17,625 nt of DNA from an uncultured Acetatifactor sp. (lineage in GTDB: Bacteria > Bacillota > Clostridia > Lachnospirales > Lachnospiraceae): positions 1 through 17,625 of the forward strand of contig CAJTLR010000023.1 of the NCBI GenBank assembly GCA_910577185.1. The letters run 5' to 3'. The position numbers and the translations under genes are program-made. Positions 1 to 7,927 of the stretch are shown piece after piece. Below the pieces are notes generated by a model. It was not told the origin of the DNA, made no database searches, and saw nothing but the letters and a program-made list of their open reading frames with translations. Each line of letters begins with the position of its first letter. The stretch's first letter is position 1.

Positions 1-5
1 TTATA

Positions 6-25
6 GGGACAGTCTGCGCTTTTTT
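6..25 (+). terminator. 3' half of a terminator of an upstream gene (cut by window edge)
   Basis: The sequence GGGACAGTCTGCGC (6-19) runs straight into six T residues (20-25), which is how the 3' arm and U-tract of an intrinsic terminator look. The 5' arm would lie before position 1, so the stem cannot be verified. All three + frames stop soon afterwards without a convincing coding end, so nothing else explains the first 60 bases. Confidence 0.4.
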
Positions 26-61
26 ATCCCCCGCAAGATTCTGTTTCATAGTAAAATTTCA

Positions 62-90
62 TTGACAGAATTGTAAAATTTTGGTAAACT
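62..90 (+). promoter_or_regulatory. Sigma-A-type promoter of guaB
   Basis: A perfect -35 box TTGACA (62-67) and a -10 box TAAACT (85-90) are separated by 17 bases. Transcription would start near 97, giving a leader of about 140 bases before guaB. The leader contains a small hairpin, TTCCGC (136-141) pairing with GCGGAA (146-151), but no riboswitch class that I recognise. Confidence 0.7.
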
Positions 91-238
91 CATGGGAACT
101 GAAAAACAGAGGCAGGTGTACGGCAGACAGTACGCTTCCGCCAGGGCGGAACGGCATCCGGATACCCGGGGGAGGGACATGCCGGCGGAAGGGAAATGTA
201 TGGCATGCTGCTGAAACGACAATGGAATAGGAGGAACA

Positions 239-1693
239 ATGGGACAGATTATCGGTGAGGGCATAACTTTTGACGATGTGTTGCTGGTACCTTCTTACTC
301 GGAAGTGGTACCTAACCAGGTGGATCTGACTACCTGGCTGACAAAAAAGATCAAGCTGAACATTCCCATGATGAGTGCGGGAATGGATACGGTGACAGAA
401 CACCGTATGGCGATTGCCATGGCAAGGCAGGGCGGTATCGGTGTGATTCATAAAAATATGTCCATTGAAGCACAGGCAGAAGAAGTGGACAAGGTAAAGC
501 GCTCCGAAAACGGAGTGATCACGGATCCGTTTTCCCTGACCCCTGAACATACCCTGGCCGACGCGGATGCGCTGATGGCAAAGTTCCGCATTTCCGGTGT
601 TCCGGTTACGGAAGGGCGGAAACTGGTAGGCATCATCACCAACCGCGATCTGAAATTCGAGACAGATTTCACAAAAAAAATCAAGGAGTCCATGACCAGC
701 GACGGGCTGATCACAGCGCCCGAAGGCATTACGCTGGAGGAGGCGAAACGTATTCTGGCCAATGCCAGAAAGGAAAAGCTTCCCATTGTAGATGACAATT
801 TCAATTTAAAGGGACTTATCACCATAAAAGATATCGAGAAGGCAATCAAATATCCGCTTGCTGCAAAGGACGGCCAGGGACGGCTTCTCTGCGGTGCGGG
901 TGTGGGGATTACGGCCAATGTGCTGGACCGTGTGTCCGCACTGGTGGACGCCAAGGTGGACGTGATTGTGCTGGACAGCGCCCACGGCCATTCCCGGAAC
1001 GTGCTGAACTGTCTGAAGATGATCAAGGAAAAATATCCCGACCTGCAGGTGATCGCCGGAAATGTGGCCACCGGACAGGGCGCCAGGGATCTGATCGAGA
1101 GCGGTGCGGATGCCGTCAAGGTGGGTATCGGACCGGGCTCTATCTGTACCACCCGTGTGGTGGCAGGTATCGGCGTTCCCCAGATCACCGCAATCATGGA
1201 TTGTTATGAAGCGGCCAGGGAGTACGGGGTGCCTGTGATTGCGGACGGAGGCATCAAATATTCCGGTGATATCACCAAGGCCATTGCGGCAGGCGGAAAT
1301 GTGTGTATGATGGGAAGCATGTTTGCCGGCTGTGAGGAAAGCCCCGGGGATTATGAACTGTTCCAGGGAAGAAAGTATAAAGTGTACCGCGGCATGGGTT
1401 CCATCGCCGCCATGGAAAACGGCAGCAAGGACCGTTATTTCCAGGAAAATGCCAGGAAGCTTGTTCCCGAAGGCGTGGAGGGACGCGTGGCGTACAAGGG
1501 AGCGGTGGAGGATACGGTCTTCCAGCTTCTGGGCGGCCTGCGCTCCGGCATGGGCTACTGCGGGGCATCCAGCATCCAGGAACTGAAGGAAAACGGAAGG
1601 TTTGTAAAGATTTCTGCCGCTTCCCTGAAGGAAAGTCATCCTCATGATATCCATATCACAAAGGAAGCGCCCAATTACAGTGTGGACGAGTGA
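239..1693 (+). CDS. guaB: IMP dehydrogenase
   Basis: This enzyme oxidises IMP to XMP with NAD+, the committed step of GMP synthesis in the cytosol. The 484-residue product has the usual bacterial length. The TIM-barrel core is interrupted by a pair of CBS domains at about residues 95-205. The catalytic loop GIGPGSICTTR carries the nucleophilic cysteine at C303, and the flap region around YRGMGSIAAM and the RVAYKGAV segment are intact. The ATG is preceded by AGGAGG at 229-234, four bases away. The gene has its own promoter (62-90) and a hairpin just after its stop, so it is probably monocistronic. The downstream spoVT seems to be separately controlled. Family assignment is certain from sequence. 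Confidence 0.98.
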   Translation: MGQIIGEGITFDDVLLVPSYSEVVPNQVDLTTWLTKKIKLNIPMMSAGMDTVTEHRMAIAMARQGGIGVIHKNMSIEAQAEEVDKVKRSENGVITDPFSLTPEHTLADADALMAKFRISGVPVTEGRKLVGIITNRDLKFETDFTKKIKESMTSDGLITAPEGITLEEAKRILANARKEKLPIVDDNFNLKGLITIKDIEKAIKYPLAAKDGQGRLLCGAGVGITANVLDRVSALVDAKVDVIVLDSAHGHSRNVLNCLKMIKEKYPDLQVIAGNVATGQGARDLIESGADAVKVGIGPGSICTTRVVAGIGVPQITAIMDCYEAAREYGVPVIADGGIKYSGDITKAIAAGGNVCMMGSMFAGCEESPGDYELFQGRKYKVYRGMGSIAAMENGSKDRYFQENARKLVPEGVEGRVAYKGAVEDTVFQLLGGLRSGMGYCGASSIQELKENGRFVKISAASLKESHPHDIHITKEAPNYSVDE

Positions 1694-1733
1694 TGGGCAT
1701 AACCGTATGATTTTTGACGGATCCGGTGTTTTG

Positions 1734-1760
1734 CGGGGGCTGTGCGGCCCCCGTTATCAT
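1734..1760 (+). terminator. Probable terminator of guaB
   Basis: CGGGGGC (1734-1740) pairs perfectly with GCCCCCG (1747-1753) around a 6-base loop, 40 bases after the guaB stop. The tail (TTATCAT) is only partly T-rich, so termination may be incomplete. Confidence 0.5.
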
Positions 1761-1769
1761 AAAATTTAG

Positions 1770-1798
1770 GTATAAAAATCCTTTATTTACAAATAATA
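1770..1798 (+). promoter_or_regulatory. Candidate sigma-G-like promoter of spoVT
   Basis: GTATA (1770-1774) fits the sigma-G -35 pattern GHATR. AATAATA (1792-1798) fits the -10 pattern CATNHTA at six of seven positions, and the spacer is 17 bases. In Bacillus subtilis, spoVT is transcribed by sigma-G in the forespore, which makes this reading attractive. The stretch is AT-rich, so a chance match is possible. No good sigma-A promoter is visible between the guaB terminator and spoVT. Confidence 0.35.
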
Positions 1799-1916
1799 GT
1801 GTTACGATTCAACCTGCATGGGCCGTATGGCACATGGGCAAGGCTCCGGCACGGCAGTGCGGCTGCAGGACATTTGTTGTGGATAGACAAAGATTTGTAA
1901 ATGGAGGATTTTATTT

Positions 1917-2462
1917 ATGAAAGCAACGGGAATTGTGAGACGTATAGATGATTTGGGCAGGATAGTCATTCCGAAGGAAATCCGCAGGACGCTGCATATC
2001 AGGGAATCGGATCCCCTGGAAATTTTTACGGACAGGGAGGGGCAGGTTATCCTGAAAAAGTATTCTCCCATAGGGGAGATGAGCACTTTCGCCAGGCAGT
2101 ATGCGGAAAGCCTGGCCCAGGTCTCCGGTCACGCCGCCCTGATTGCGGACAGGGACCAGTTTATCGCCGCGGCAGGCGGATACAAACAGATGGTGAATAA
2201 GTCCGTGAGCAGACAGATGGACGAGAAAATCCATAATCGGGAAACCATCATGGCTTCCCGGGGGGACAGGAGTTTTGTTCCTGTCTGCGATGAGGGAGGA
2301 GATGAGTACCAGCACGAGGCCATCGCCCCCATTCTCTGTGAGGGCGATATTATCGGCAGCGTTGTGCTCCTGCAGAACGACAACAAAAGCCGCATGGGGG
2401 AAGTGGAGCAGAAGCTTCTGATGTCGGCTGCAGGTTTTCTGGGCAGGCAGATGGAACAGTAG
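1917..2462 (+). CDS. spoVT: Stage V sporulation protein T (AbrB-type transcription regulator)
   Basis: SpoVT is a DNA-binding regulator that tunes forespore gene expression late in sporulation. The product is 181 residues, matching the family. Residues 1-50 form an AbrB-type swapped-hairpin DNA-binding domain, with the hallmark MKATGIVRRIDDLGRIVIPK followed by EIRRTLHI. The remainder resembles the GAF-like C-terminal domain of SpoVT, ending VVLLQNDNKSRMGEVEQ and a terminal helix. This two-domain length separates it from short AbrB proteins. The start is supported by GGAGG at 1903-1907, nine bases upstream. It faces pncB tail to tail across a shared terminator. Its presence suggests a spore-forming host. 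Confidence 0.93.
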   Translation: MKATGIVRRIDDLGRIVIPKEIRRTLHIRESDPLEIFTDREGQVILKKYSPIGEMSTFARQYAESLAQVSGHAALIADRDQFIAAAGGYKQMVNKSVSRQMDEKIHNRETIMASRGDRSFVPVCDEGGDEYQHEAIAPILCEGDIIGSVVLLQNDNKSRMGEVEQKLLMSAAGFLGRQMEQ

Positions 2463-2477
2463 GGGAGAGCATTTTAT

Positions 2478-2511
2478 AAAACGGTGTAGCCGGTGAGGGC
2501 TATGCCGTTTT
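2478..2511. terminator. Bidirectional terminator between spoVT and pncB
   Basis: Positions 2478-2491 pair with 2498-2511 as a 14-bp stem containing two G-U wobbles, closed by a 6-base loop. The stem starts with AAAA and ends with TTTT, so both strands give a U-tract. It lies 15 bases after the spoVT stop and touches the last base of the pncB stop codon, serving both converging genes. Confidence 0.85.
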
Positions 2512-3965
2512 CAGGTTTCGCTCATCTCTTTCAAAAGCCTGATTTTGGTGTCATAGAGTTTCCGGGACAAGTCCACATAGACTTCGTGGGGGTTTACCAG
2601 CCGCTTGGTTTCGTCCCATAAGGTGTCCAGTTCCCGCTGGCAGTAATCCCTGATATCCATGACTTTGGGAGAGGTATAGCATCGTTTTCCACCCCTGAAA
2701 ATCGGTTCCATAAGGGAGCGCAGGCGGTAGGTGCCGCCCTTCAGCCTGGTCTTTTTCCAGGGTTCCAGGGAATCAAAGAGCTCCAGGTCATCGGAATCCA
2801 GATATTCCTCGTCCGCCAGGCAGATCAGGTCGGCCTTGATTTTGCCGGTGTCTTTTTCATAGATCCGGTAAATTTTTTTGTCACCGGGATTGGTAATTTT
2901 TTCACTGTTTTCGGAAAGTTTGATCTTGGGAATGAAACGTCCGTCTTCTCCGCGGATGGCCGCAAGCTTGTACACACCGCCGAAGGAAGGATTATCCTTG
3001 GAGGTGATGAGATTGGTGCCCACACCCCAGGAAGTGATGGCGGCGCCCTGGGCTTTCAGGCTGTCGATGAGGTATTCGTCCAGATCGTTGGAGGCAGAGA
3101 TAACGGCGTCGGGGAATCCGGCCTCATCCAGCATTTTCCTTGCCTTTTTGGAAAGATATGCCAGATCGCCGCTGTCCAGGCGTATACCGTAGAAAGTCAG
3201 GGGAATGCCTGCCCGGCGCATTTCGGTAAACACCCGTATGGCATTGGGAACGCCGGATTTCAGGGTATCATAGGTGTCTGCCAGCAAAATGCACGCGGAA
3301 GGATACATGTCCGCGTATGTTTTGAAGGCAGTGTATTCATCCGGAAAACTCATAATCCAGCTGTGGGCATGGGTTCCTTTCACGGGGACGTCAAAAAGCT
3401 GGCCGCAGAGCACATTGCTGGTGCCGATACAGCCTCCTATGATGGCTGCCCTGGCCCCATAGGTGCCGGCGTCCGGCCCCTGCGCACGGCGGAGTCCGAA
3501 TTCCATGATGCCATCTCCCCTGGCGGCGTAACAGACCCTGGCCGCTTTGGTGGCAATAAGGCTTTGGTGATTGATGATATTCAGAATGGCGGTTTCCACC
3601 AGCTGCGCTTCCATGATGGGAGCGATTACCTTGATGACCGGTTCCCTGGGAAACATGACAGTGCCCTCGGGGATGGCGTAGAGATCTCCGGAAAAGCGGA
3701 ATGAGCTCAGGTAATGCAGGAAGTCTTCCCGGAAGATTCCCAGAGATGCCAGATAGTCAATATCTTCCCGGTCAAAATGCAGTTCTTCTATGTAGCGGAT
3801 GACCTGCTCCAGCCCCGCAGAGATGGCATATCCCCCGTCACAGGGGTTTTTGCGGTAAAATGCGTCAAAAATAACGGTCTCATTCTGGTCTTTGTGGCTG
3901 AAGTATCCCTGCATCATGGTGAGTTCGTACAAGTCAGTCATCAGCGTGAGATTTTGTCTGTCCAT
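2511..3965 (-). CDS. pncB: Nicotinate phosphoribosyltransferase
   Basis: It converts nicotinate and PRPP (with ATP hydrolysis) to nicotinate mononucleotide, the entry step of the Preiss-Handler NAD salvage route. The 484-residue protein carries the family blocks in order: LMTDLYELTMMQGY at the N-terminus, FGLRRAQGPDAG near 156-167, GTSNVL at 181-186, the phospho-acceptor histidine motif GTHAHSW at 197-203 (H201 is the likely catalytic residue), RLDSGDL, SNDLDEY, GVGTNLITS and the KLSENSEKITNPGDKK segment. The start is supported by AGAGG at 3971-3975 on the minus strand. It stands alone, with its own promoter and terminator. No amidase or NAD synthetase partner is in this window. Confidence 0.96.
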   Translation of the reverse strand: MDRQNLTLMTDLYELTMMQGYFSHKDQNETVIFDAFYRKNPCDGGYAISAGLEQVIRYIEELHFDREDIDYLASLGIFREDFLHYLSSFRFSGDLYAIPEGTVMFPREPVIKVIAPIMEAQLVETAILNIINHQSLIATKAARVCYAARGDGIMEFGLRRAQGPDAGTYGARAAIIGGCIGTSNVLCGQLFDVPVKGTHAHSWIMSFPDEYTAFKTYADMYPSACILLADTYDTLKSGVPNAIRVFTEMRRAGIPLTFYGIRLDSGDLAYLSKKARKMLDEAGFPDAVISASNDLDEYLIDSLKAQGAAITSWGVGTNLITSKDNPSFGGVYKLAAIRGEDGRFIPKIKLSENSEKITNPGDKKIYRIYEKDTGKIKADLICLADEEYLDSDDLELFDSLEPWKKTRLKGGTYRLRSLMEPIFRGGKRCYTSPKVMDIRDYCQRELDTLWDETKRLVNPHEVYVDLSRKLYDTKIRLLKEMSET

Positions 3966-4067
3966 AGCGTCCTCTTTTCTGCCTGCTTCGGCTGTAAACG
4001 GCCCGGTTTTATTCCCGCGGGCAACGAGCCAAGTGGCTGCCTGTAGCGGGGTATTTGATTATTCGTT

Positions 4068-4096
4068 ATCATACTCCCACAGGCCTGTACTGTCAA
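4068..4096 (-). promoter_or_regulatory. Sigma-A-type promoter of pncB
   Basis: On the minus strand a perfect TTGACA (4091-4096) and TATGAT (4068-4073) are separated by 17 bases. Transcription would begin near 4061, leaving a leader of about 95 bases. That leader can form short hairpins, for example AGCC-ACTT-GGCT, but I do not recognise a NAD or other known riboswitch. Confidence 0.75.
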
Positions 4097-4102
4097 GGGT
4101 TA

Positions 4103-4119
4103 CTGCCTTATAAAGGCAG
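4103..4119. promoter_or_regulatory. Perfect palindrome upstream of the pncB -35 box (possible operator)
   Basis: CTGCCTT-ATA-AAGGCAG is a 17-base palindrome with 7-bp arms and a 3-base centre. It ends seven bases upstream (in the pncB sense) of the -35 hexamer at 4091-4096. Its position and symmetry suit a dimeric regulator of pncB such as a niacin-responsive repressor or an activator. This is inference only: it could equally be part of the hairpin cluster that follows. Confidence 0.3.
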
Positions 4120-4162
4120 GGACAGACCGGTATTTTGTTGCGGTATCTTCCGTGTCCCCCTG
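4117..4162. repeat. REP-like imperfect palindrome in the pncB-ileS gap
   Basis: CAGGGACA (4117-4124) pairs with TGTCCC (4153-4158) and beyond. An inner block AGACCG pairs with CGGTATCT, leaving a small bulge. The element sits between divergent promoters, where neither transcript reaches it. It is followed by two more hairpins, GAAAGGC/GCCTTTC (4167-4173 with 4180-4186) and CCGT/ACGG (4188-4199), then a G- and C-rich block to 4260 containing CCTCC/GGAGG. No ORF with coding character covers 4103-4300. Confidence 0.4.
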
Positions 4163-4302
4163 GCCCGAAAGGCAGGGCAGCCTTTCTCCGTAAAAACGGC
4201 ATAAAATGTGTTCCGGGCGGCAGACCGGGGCCTCCTGCCTGGGGGAGGGGCTGTCCGGCAGAAGAAAACGGGGAATAATTTACACAAAAGATCCGAATAG
4301 GG

Positions 4303-4332
4303 TTGACAAACCGAAAAACAAAAGGCTATAAT
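4303..4332 (+). promoter_or_regulatory. Sigma-A-type promoter of the T-box leader and ileS
   Basis: A perfect TTGACA (4303-4308) and a perfect TATAAT (4327-4332) are separated by 18 bases. The start would fall near 4340, so the ileS leader is about 395 bases, matching the space needed for a T-box. Confidence 0.85.
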
Positions 4333-4408
4333 GGCATATCATGATATCAAAGGGAGCCATCCCTGGTATCGGTAAGGAAACAAATAGTCACAGACAAGAA
4401 AATGCCAT

Positions 4409-4694
4409 GACGAAGAGAGTAGCTGTCCGGGGAAAGCAGCAGCGAGCCGGTGCGGGTGTGAGACCGGTGCAAGTAGCGGGACAGGGAAGATCACTTCCGA
4501 GCAGTCAGGACAAAAGGCCTCTGGCCCGGTAGCCCTGAACGGGATTCCGCCGTTATGGGAAAGCGTATGAAACCCATGGAAATGTTCCGGAACGGAAGAC
4601 GGCTTCCGCGGTAATTTCCGGCGGGCAGTGTACGATGTAACAGGTGGTCAAACGAACGCGGCAGGCTTCGTCCTTTTACGGATGGAGCTTTTTT
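4409..4694 (+). promoter_or_regulatory. T-box riboswitch, isoleucine tRNA-specific
   Basis: The leader senses uncharged tRNA-Ile and allows read-through into ileS when isoleucine is short. Stem I is visible: base pairing GAC (4409-4411)/GTC (4504-4506), CTGTCC (4423-4428)/GGACAG (4479-4484), and an upper arm CCGGT (4447-4451)/ACCGG (4463-4467). The AGTA loop-E strand (4418-4421) faces GGAAGATCA, placing the specifier codon ATC (Ile) at 4490-4492. The T-box sequence AACAGGTGGT (4639-4648) carries TGGT at 4645-4648. Its variable base U matches the discriminator A73 expected in tRNA-Ile (3' end ACCA). Specifier, discriminator partner and downstream gene all agree. The exact 5' limit is approximate. 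Confidence 0.9.
4665..4694 (+). terminator. T-box-controlled terminator before ileS
   Basis: GCTTCGTCC (4665-4673) pairs with GGATGGAGC (4680-4688) as a 9-bp stem with two G-U wobbles around a TTTTAC loop, followed directly by six T residues (4689-4694). In the alternative fold, the T-box sequence competes for the 5' arm. It ends 41 bases before the ileS start. Confidence 0.88.
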
Positions 4695-4735
4695 ATTTTG
4701 TCTGCAGGAAAAGAAAAAGAAAGGATGGAATCAAT

Positions 4736-7700
4736 ATGTATCAGCCGGTTTCTGCCAGTGTCAGTTTAGTGGACCGCGAAAAAGCGGTAGAACAGTTCTG
4801 GAGAGAGAATGACATTTTTCAAAAAAGTATCCAAAGCCGCAGGGAAGGCCCGGTGTACACCTTTTATGACGGCCCGCCCACGGCCAACGGCAAGCCGCAT
4901 ATCGGCCATGTGGAGACCCGTACCATCAAGGATATGATTCCCAGATACCGCACCATGAAGGGCTATATGGTGCCCAGAAAGGCAGGATGGGATACCCATG
5001 GACTTCCGGTGGAGCTGGAAGTGGAAAAGATGCTGGGGCTTGACGGCAAGGAACAGATCGAGGAGTACGGCCTGGCTCCCTTTATTGACAAGTGCAAGGA
5101 GAGTGTCTGGAAATATAAGGGAATGTGGGAGGATTTTTCCGCGTTAGTGGGCTTCTGGGCCGACATGGACGACCCTTATGTGACCTATGACGATAATTTT
5201 ATCGAGTCCGAATGGTGGGCTTTAAAGACCATCTGGGACAAGGGACTTTTGTATAAGGGCTTTAAGATTGTGCCCTACTGTCCCCGGTGCGGGACTCCCC
5301 TGTCCAGCCACGAGGTGGCCCAGGGCTACAAGGCGGTGAAGGAGCGTTCCGCCGTGGCCAGATTCAAATGTGTGGGTGAGGACGCCTATTTCCTGGCCTG
5401 GACGACCACACCCTGGACACTGCCCTCCAATGTGGCGCTGTGCGTGAATCCGGAGGAGACTTATGTAAAAGTAAAGGCTGCGGACGGCTATACTTATTAT
5501 ATGGCAAAGGCCCTGCTGGATTCCGTGCTGGGTTCCCTGGCCGGGGAGGGGAAGGACGCTTATGAAATTCTGGAGACTTATTCCGGCAGGGATCTGGAAT
5601 ACAGGGAATATGAGCCTCTGTTTTCCTGCGCGGGAGAGGAAGCGGCCCGCCAGGGCAGGAAAGCCCATTATGTGACTTGTGACAACTATGTCACAATGTC
5701 GGACGGCACCGGTATCGTGCATATTGCGCCGGCCTTCGGTGAGGATGATGCCAATGTGGGGCGGAAGTACGGACTGCCCCTGGTACAGTTTGTGGATGGC
5801 AGGGGAAATATGACGGAGGAGACGCCCTATGGGGGGAAATTTGTGAAGGATGCGGATCCGGAGATCATAAAAGACCTGGACAAGGAGGGAAAGCTGTTCT
5901 CCGCACCCAGATTTGAGCATGATTATCCGTTCTGCTGGCGCTGTGATACACCACTGATCTATTACGCAAGGGAATCCTGGTTTATCAAAATGACTGCGGT
6001 GAAGGACGACCTGGTGCGAAACAACCGGACCATCAACTGGATTCCGCCCACCATCGGAGAGGGACGATTCGGCAACTGGCTGGAAAATATCCAGGACTGG
6101 GGCATTTCCCGGAACCGTTACTGGGGCACTCCCTTAAATATCTGGGAATGCGGATGCGGGCATATGGAATGTGTGGGAAGCCGGGAACAGCTGGGCATGC
6201 TGTGCGGAGACCGGGCAGTGGAGAAGACAGAGCTGCACAGACCGTATATTGACGAAGTGACGTTCCCCTGCTCCAAATGCGGCAAGACCATGAAGCGCGT
6301 GCCGGAAGTCATCGACTGCTGGTTTGACTCCGGTGCCATGCCTTTTGCCCAGCACCACTATCCTTTTGAAAACAAGGACAAGTTTGAACAGCAGTTCCCC
6401 GCCAAGTTTATCTCCGAGGCGGTTGACCAGACCCGGGGATGGTTTTATTCCCTGCTGGCGGAATCCACGCTTCTGTTCAACAAGGCGCCTTATGAAAATG
6501 TGATCGTCCTGGGACTTGTGGCGGACGAGGATGGCCAGAAAATGAGCAAGTCCAAGGGGAATGTGGTGGATCCTTTCGAGGCCCTGGGCCAGTATGGGGC
6601 AGATGCCATCCGCTGGTATTTTTACACCAGCGCCGCACCCTGGCTGCCCAAGCGTTTTTCCGGCAGGACGGTGCTGGAGGGACAGCACAAGTTCCTGGAC
6701 AAACTGTGGAACACCTATACTTTCTTTGTGCTGTACGCCAATATCGATGGCTTTGACGCATCGAAATATACGCTGGAATACCAGAAGCTTCCTGTGATGG
6801 ATAAATGGCTGCTTTCCAGGCTGAACACGGTGGTGGGACAGGTGGACCGGAATCTGGATAAATACCGGATCCCGGAGGCGGCAAAGGCCCTGCAGGATTT
6901 TGTGGAAGAGATGAGCAACTGGTATGTGCGCCGGAGCCGGGAGCGTTTCTGGGCCAAGGGCATGGAGCAGGATAAGATCAATGCCTATATGACGCTGCAC
7001 ACTGCCCTGGTTACCGTATGCAAGGCGGCGGCGCCCATGATTCCCTTCATGACGGAGGAGATCTACAGGAACCTGGTGTGCACCGGGGACCAGAATGCAC
7101 CGGAAAGTATTCACTTGTGTGATTTCCCGGCGGCAGAGGAAGCCTTTGTGGACAGGAAGCTGGAAGCGGACATGGAAGAGGTGCTGGACGCCGTGGTGCT
7201 GGGACGGGCCTGCAGAAATGCAGTGAGCATCAAGAACCGCCAGCCGGTCAGCAGGATGTATGTGAAGACGGAGGCGGTCGGCCTGGAAGACTTCTATACG
7301 GCCATCATTGAAGATGAGCTGAATGTGAAGGAAGTGGTGTACACCGGGGATGTGCGGGATTATACCACTTACACCTTCAAGCCCCAGCTGCGCACGGTAG
7401 GGCCCAGGTACGGAAAGCTGCTGGGAGGCATACAGAAGGAACTGGCGGCCCTTGACGGAAATGCGGCCATGGATAAACTGAACAGCGAAGGAAAGCTCTC
7501 GTTTTGTGTAAATGATGCGGAGGTGGAACTGACAAAGGACGACCTGCTTATCGAGATGACCCAGAAGAGCGGCTATGTTTCCCAGGAAGATGGAAAATTG
7601 ACCGTGGTGCTGGATACGAACCTGACAGAAGAACTCATTGAGGAAGGCTTTGTCTATGAACTCATCAGCAAGATTCAGACCATGCGCAAGGATGCGGGCT

Positions 7701-7891
7701 TTGAGGTTATGGATCATATCAGGGTGTCTGTCAACGGCAATGAGAAACTGGGAGCCATCGCTTTCCGCAACAGCGAAGCCATTTCCGGCAAGGTGCTGGC
7801 AGAGCAGATCGAGCAGGACAGGGATTACGCGGTAGCGAAGGAATGGAATGTAAACGGGGAGAAGGTCACTATCGCCGTTGAGAAAATATGA
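4736..7891 (+). CDS. ileS: Isoleucyl-tRNA synthetase, type 2
   Basis: It charges tRNA-Ile and edits mischarged valine in the cytosol. From ATG 4736 the protein has 1051 residues, typical of the longer type 2 (eukaryote-like) IleS. HIGH is at residues 55-58 within GPPTANGKPHIGH, and KMSKS at 602-606. A CPRCGTPLS zinc-type site starts at C182, and the inserted CP1 editing domain spans roughly 185-400, with TTTPWTLPSN and GTGIVHIAPAFGEDD. The tRNA-binding tail is complete. An in-frame ATG at 4628 lies inside the T-box and is not the start; AGGA at 4722-4725 supports 4736. Type 2 enzymes are often poorly inhibited by mupirocin; that is family knowledge and untested here. Expression should depend on the T-box upstream. 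Confidence 0.96.
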   Translation: MYQPVSASVSLVDREKAVEQFWRENDIFQKSIQSRREGPVYTFYDGPPTANGKPHIGHVETRTIKDMIPRYRTMKGYMVPRKAGWDTHGLPVELEVEKMLGLDGKEQIEEYGLAPFIDKCKESVWKYKGMWEDFSALVGFWADMDDPYVTYDDNFIESEWWALKTIWDKGLLYKGFKIVPYCPRCGTPLSSHEVAQGYKAVKERSAVARFKCVGEDAYFLAWTTTPWTLPSNVALCVNPEETYVKVKAADGYTYYMAKALLDSVLGSLAGEGKDAYEILETYSGRDLEYREYEPLFSCAGEEAARQGRKAHYVTCDNYVTMSDGTGIVHIAPAFGEDDANVGRKYGLPLVQFVDGRGNMTEETPYGGKFVKDADPEIIKDLDKEGKLFSAPRFEHDYPFCWRCDTPLIYYARESWFIKMTAVKDDLVRNNRTINWIPPTIGEGRFGNWLENIQDWGISRNRYWGTPLNIWECGCGHMECVGSREQLGMLCGDRAVEKTELHRPYIDEVTFPCSKCGKTMKRVPEVIDCWFDSGAMPFAQHHYPFENKDKFEQQFPAKFISEAVDQTRGWFYSLLAESTLLFNKAPYENVIVLGLVADEDGQKMSKSKGNVVDPFEALGQYGADAIRWYFYTSAAPWLPKRFSGRTVLEGQHKFLDKLWNTYTFFVLYANIDGFDASKYTLEYQKLPVMDKWLLSRLNTVVGQVDRNLDKYRIPEAAKALQDFVEEMSNWYVRRSRERFWAKGMEQDKINAYMTLHTALVTVCKAAAPMIPFMTEEIYRNLVCTGDQNAPESIHLCDFPAAEEAFVDRKLEADMEEVLDAVVLGRACRNAVSIKNRQPVSRMYVKTEAVGLEDFYTAIIEDELNVKEVVYTGDVRDYTTYTFKPQLRTVGPRYGKLLGGIQKELAALDGNAAMDKLNSEGKLSFCVNDAEVELTKDDLLIEMTQKSGYVSQEDGKLTVVLDTNLTEELIEEGFVYELISKIQTMRKDAGFEVMDHIRVSVNGNEKLGAIAFRNSEAISGKVLAEQIEQDRDYAVAKEWNVNGEKVTIAVEKI

Positions 7892-7927
7892 TGTATCAGG
7901 CCAGAGAAAAGAAAGGATGTATTCAAA

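Noticed and set aside
806..1654. 282-codon frame antisense to guaB
   Set aside because: It is a shadow of a certain gene, rich in His and Gly, with no motif.
1714..1920. 68-codon + frame between guaB and spoVT
   Set aside because: It covers the guaB terminator and the spoVT promoter region, and its translation has no coding character.
4341..4532. 63-codon + frame within the ileS leader
   Set aside because: It lies in the T-box Stem I region. The sequence is explained by RNA structure and the translation is Arg/Gln-rich with no ribosome site.
4628..4735. In-frame upstream extension of ileS
   Set aside because: The ATG at 4628 lies before the T-box sequence and terminator, so the extra 36 codons are leader RNA. 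Conserved IleS sequence starts after 4736.
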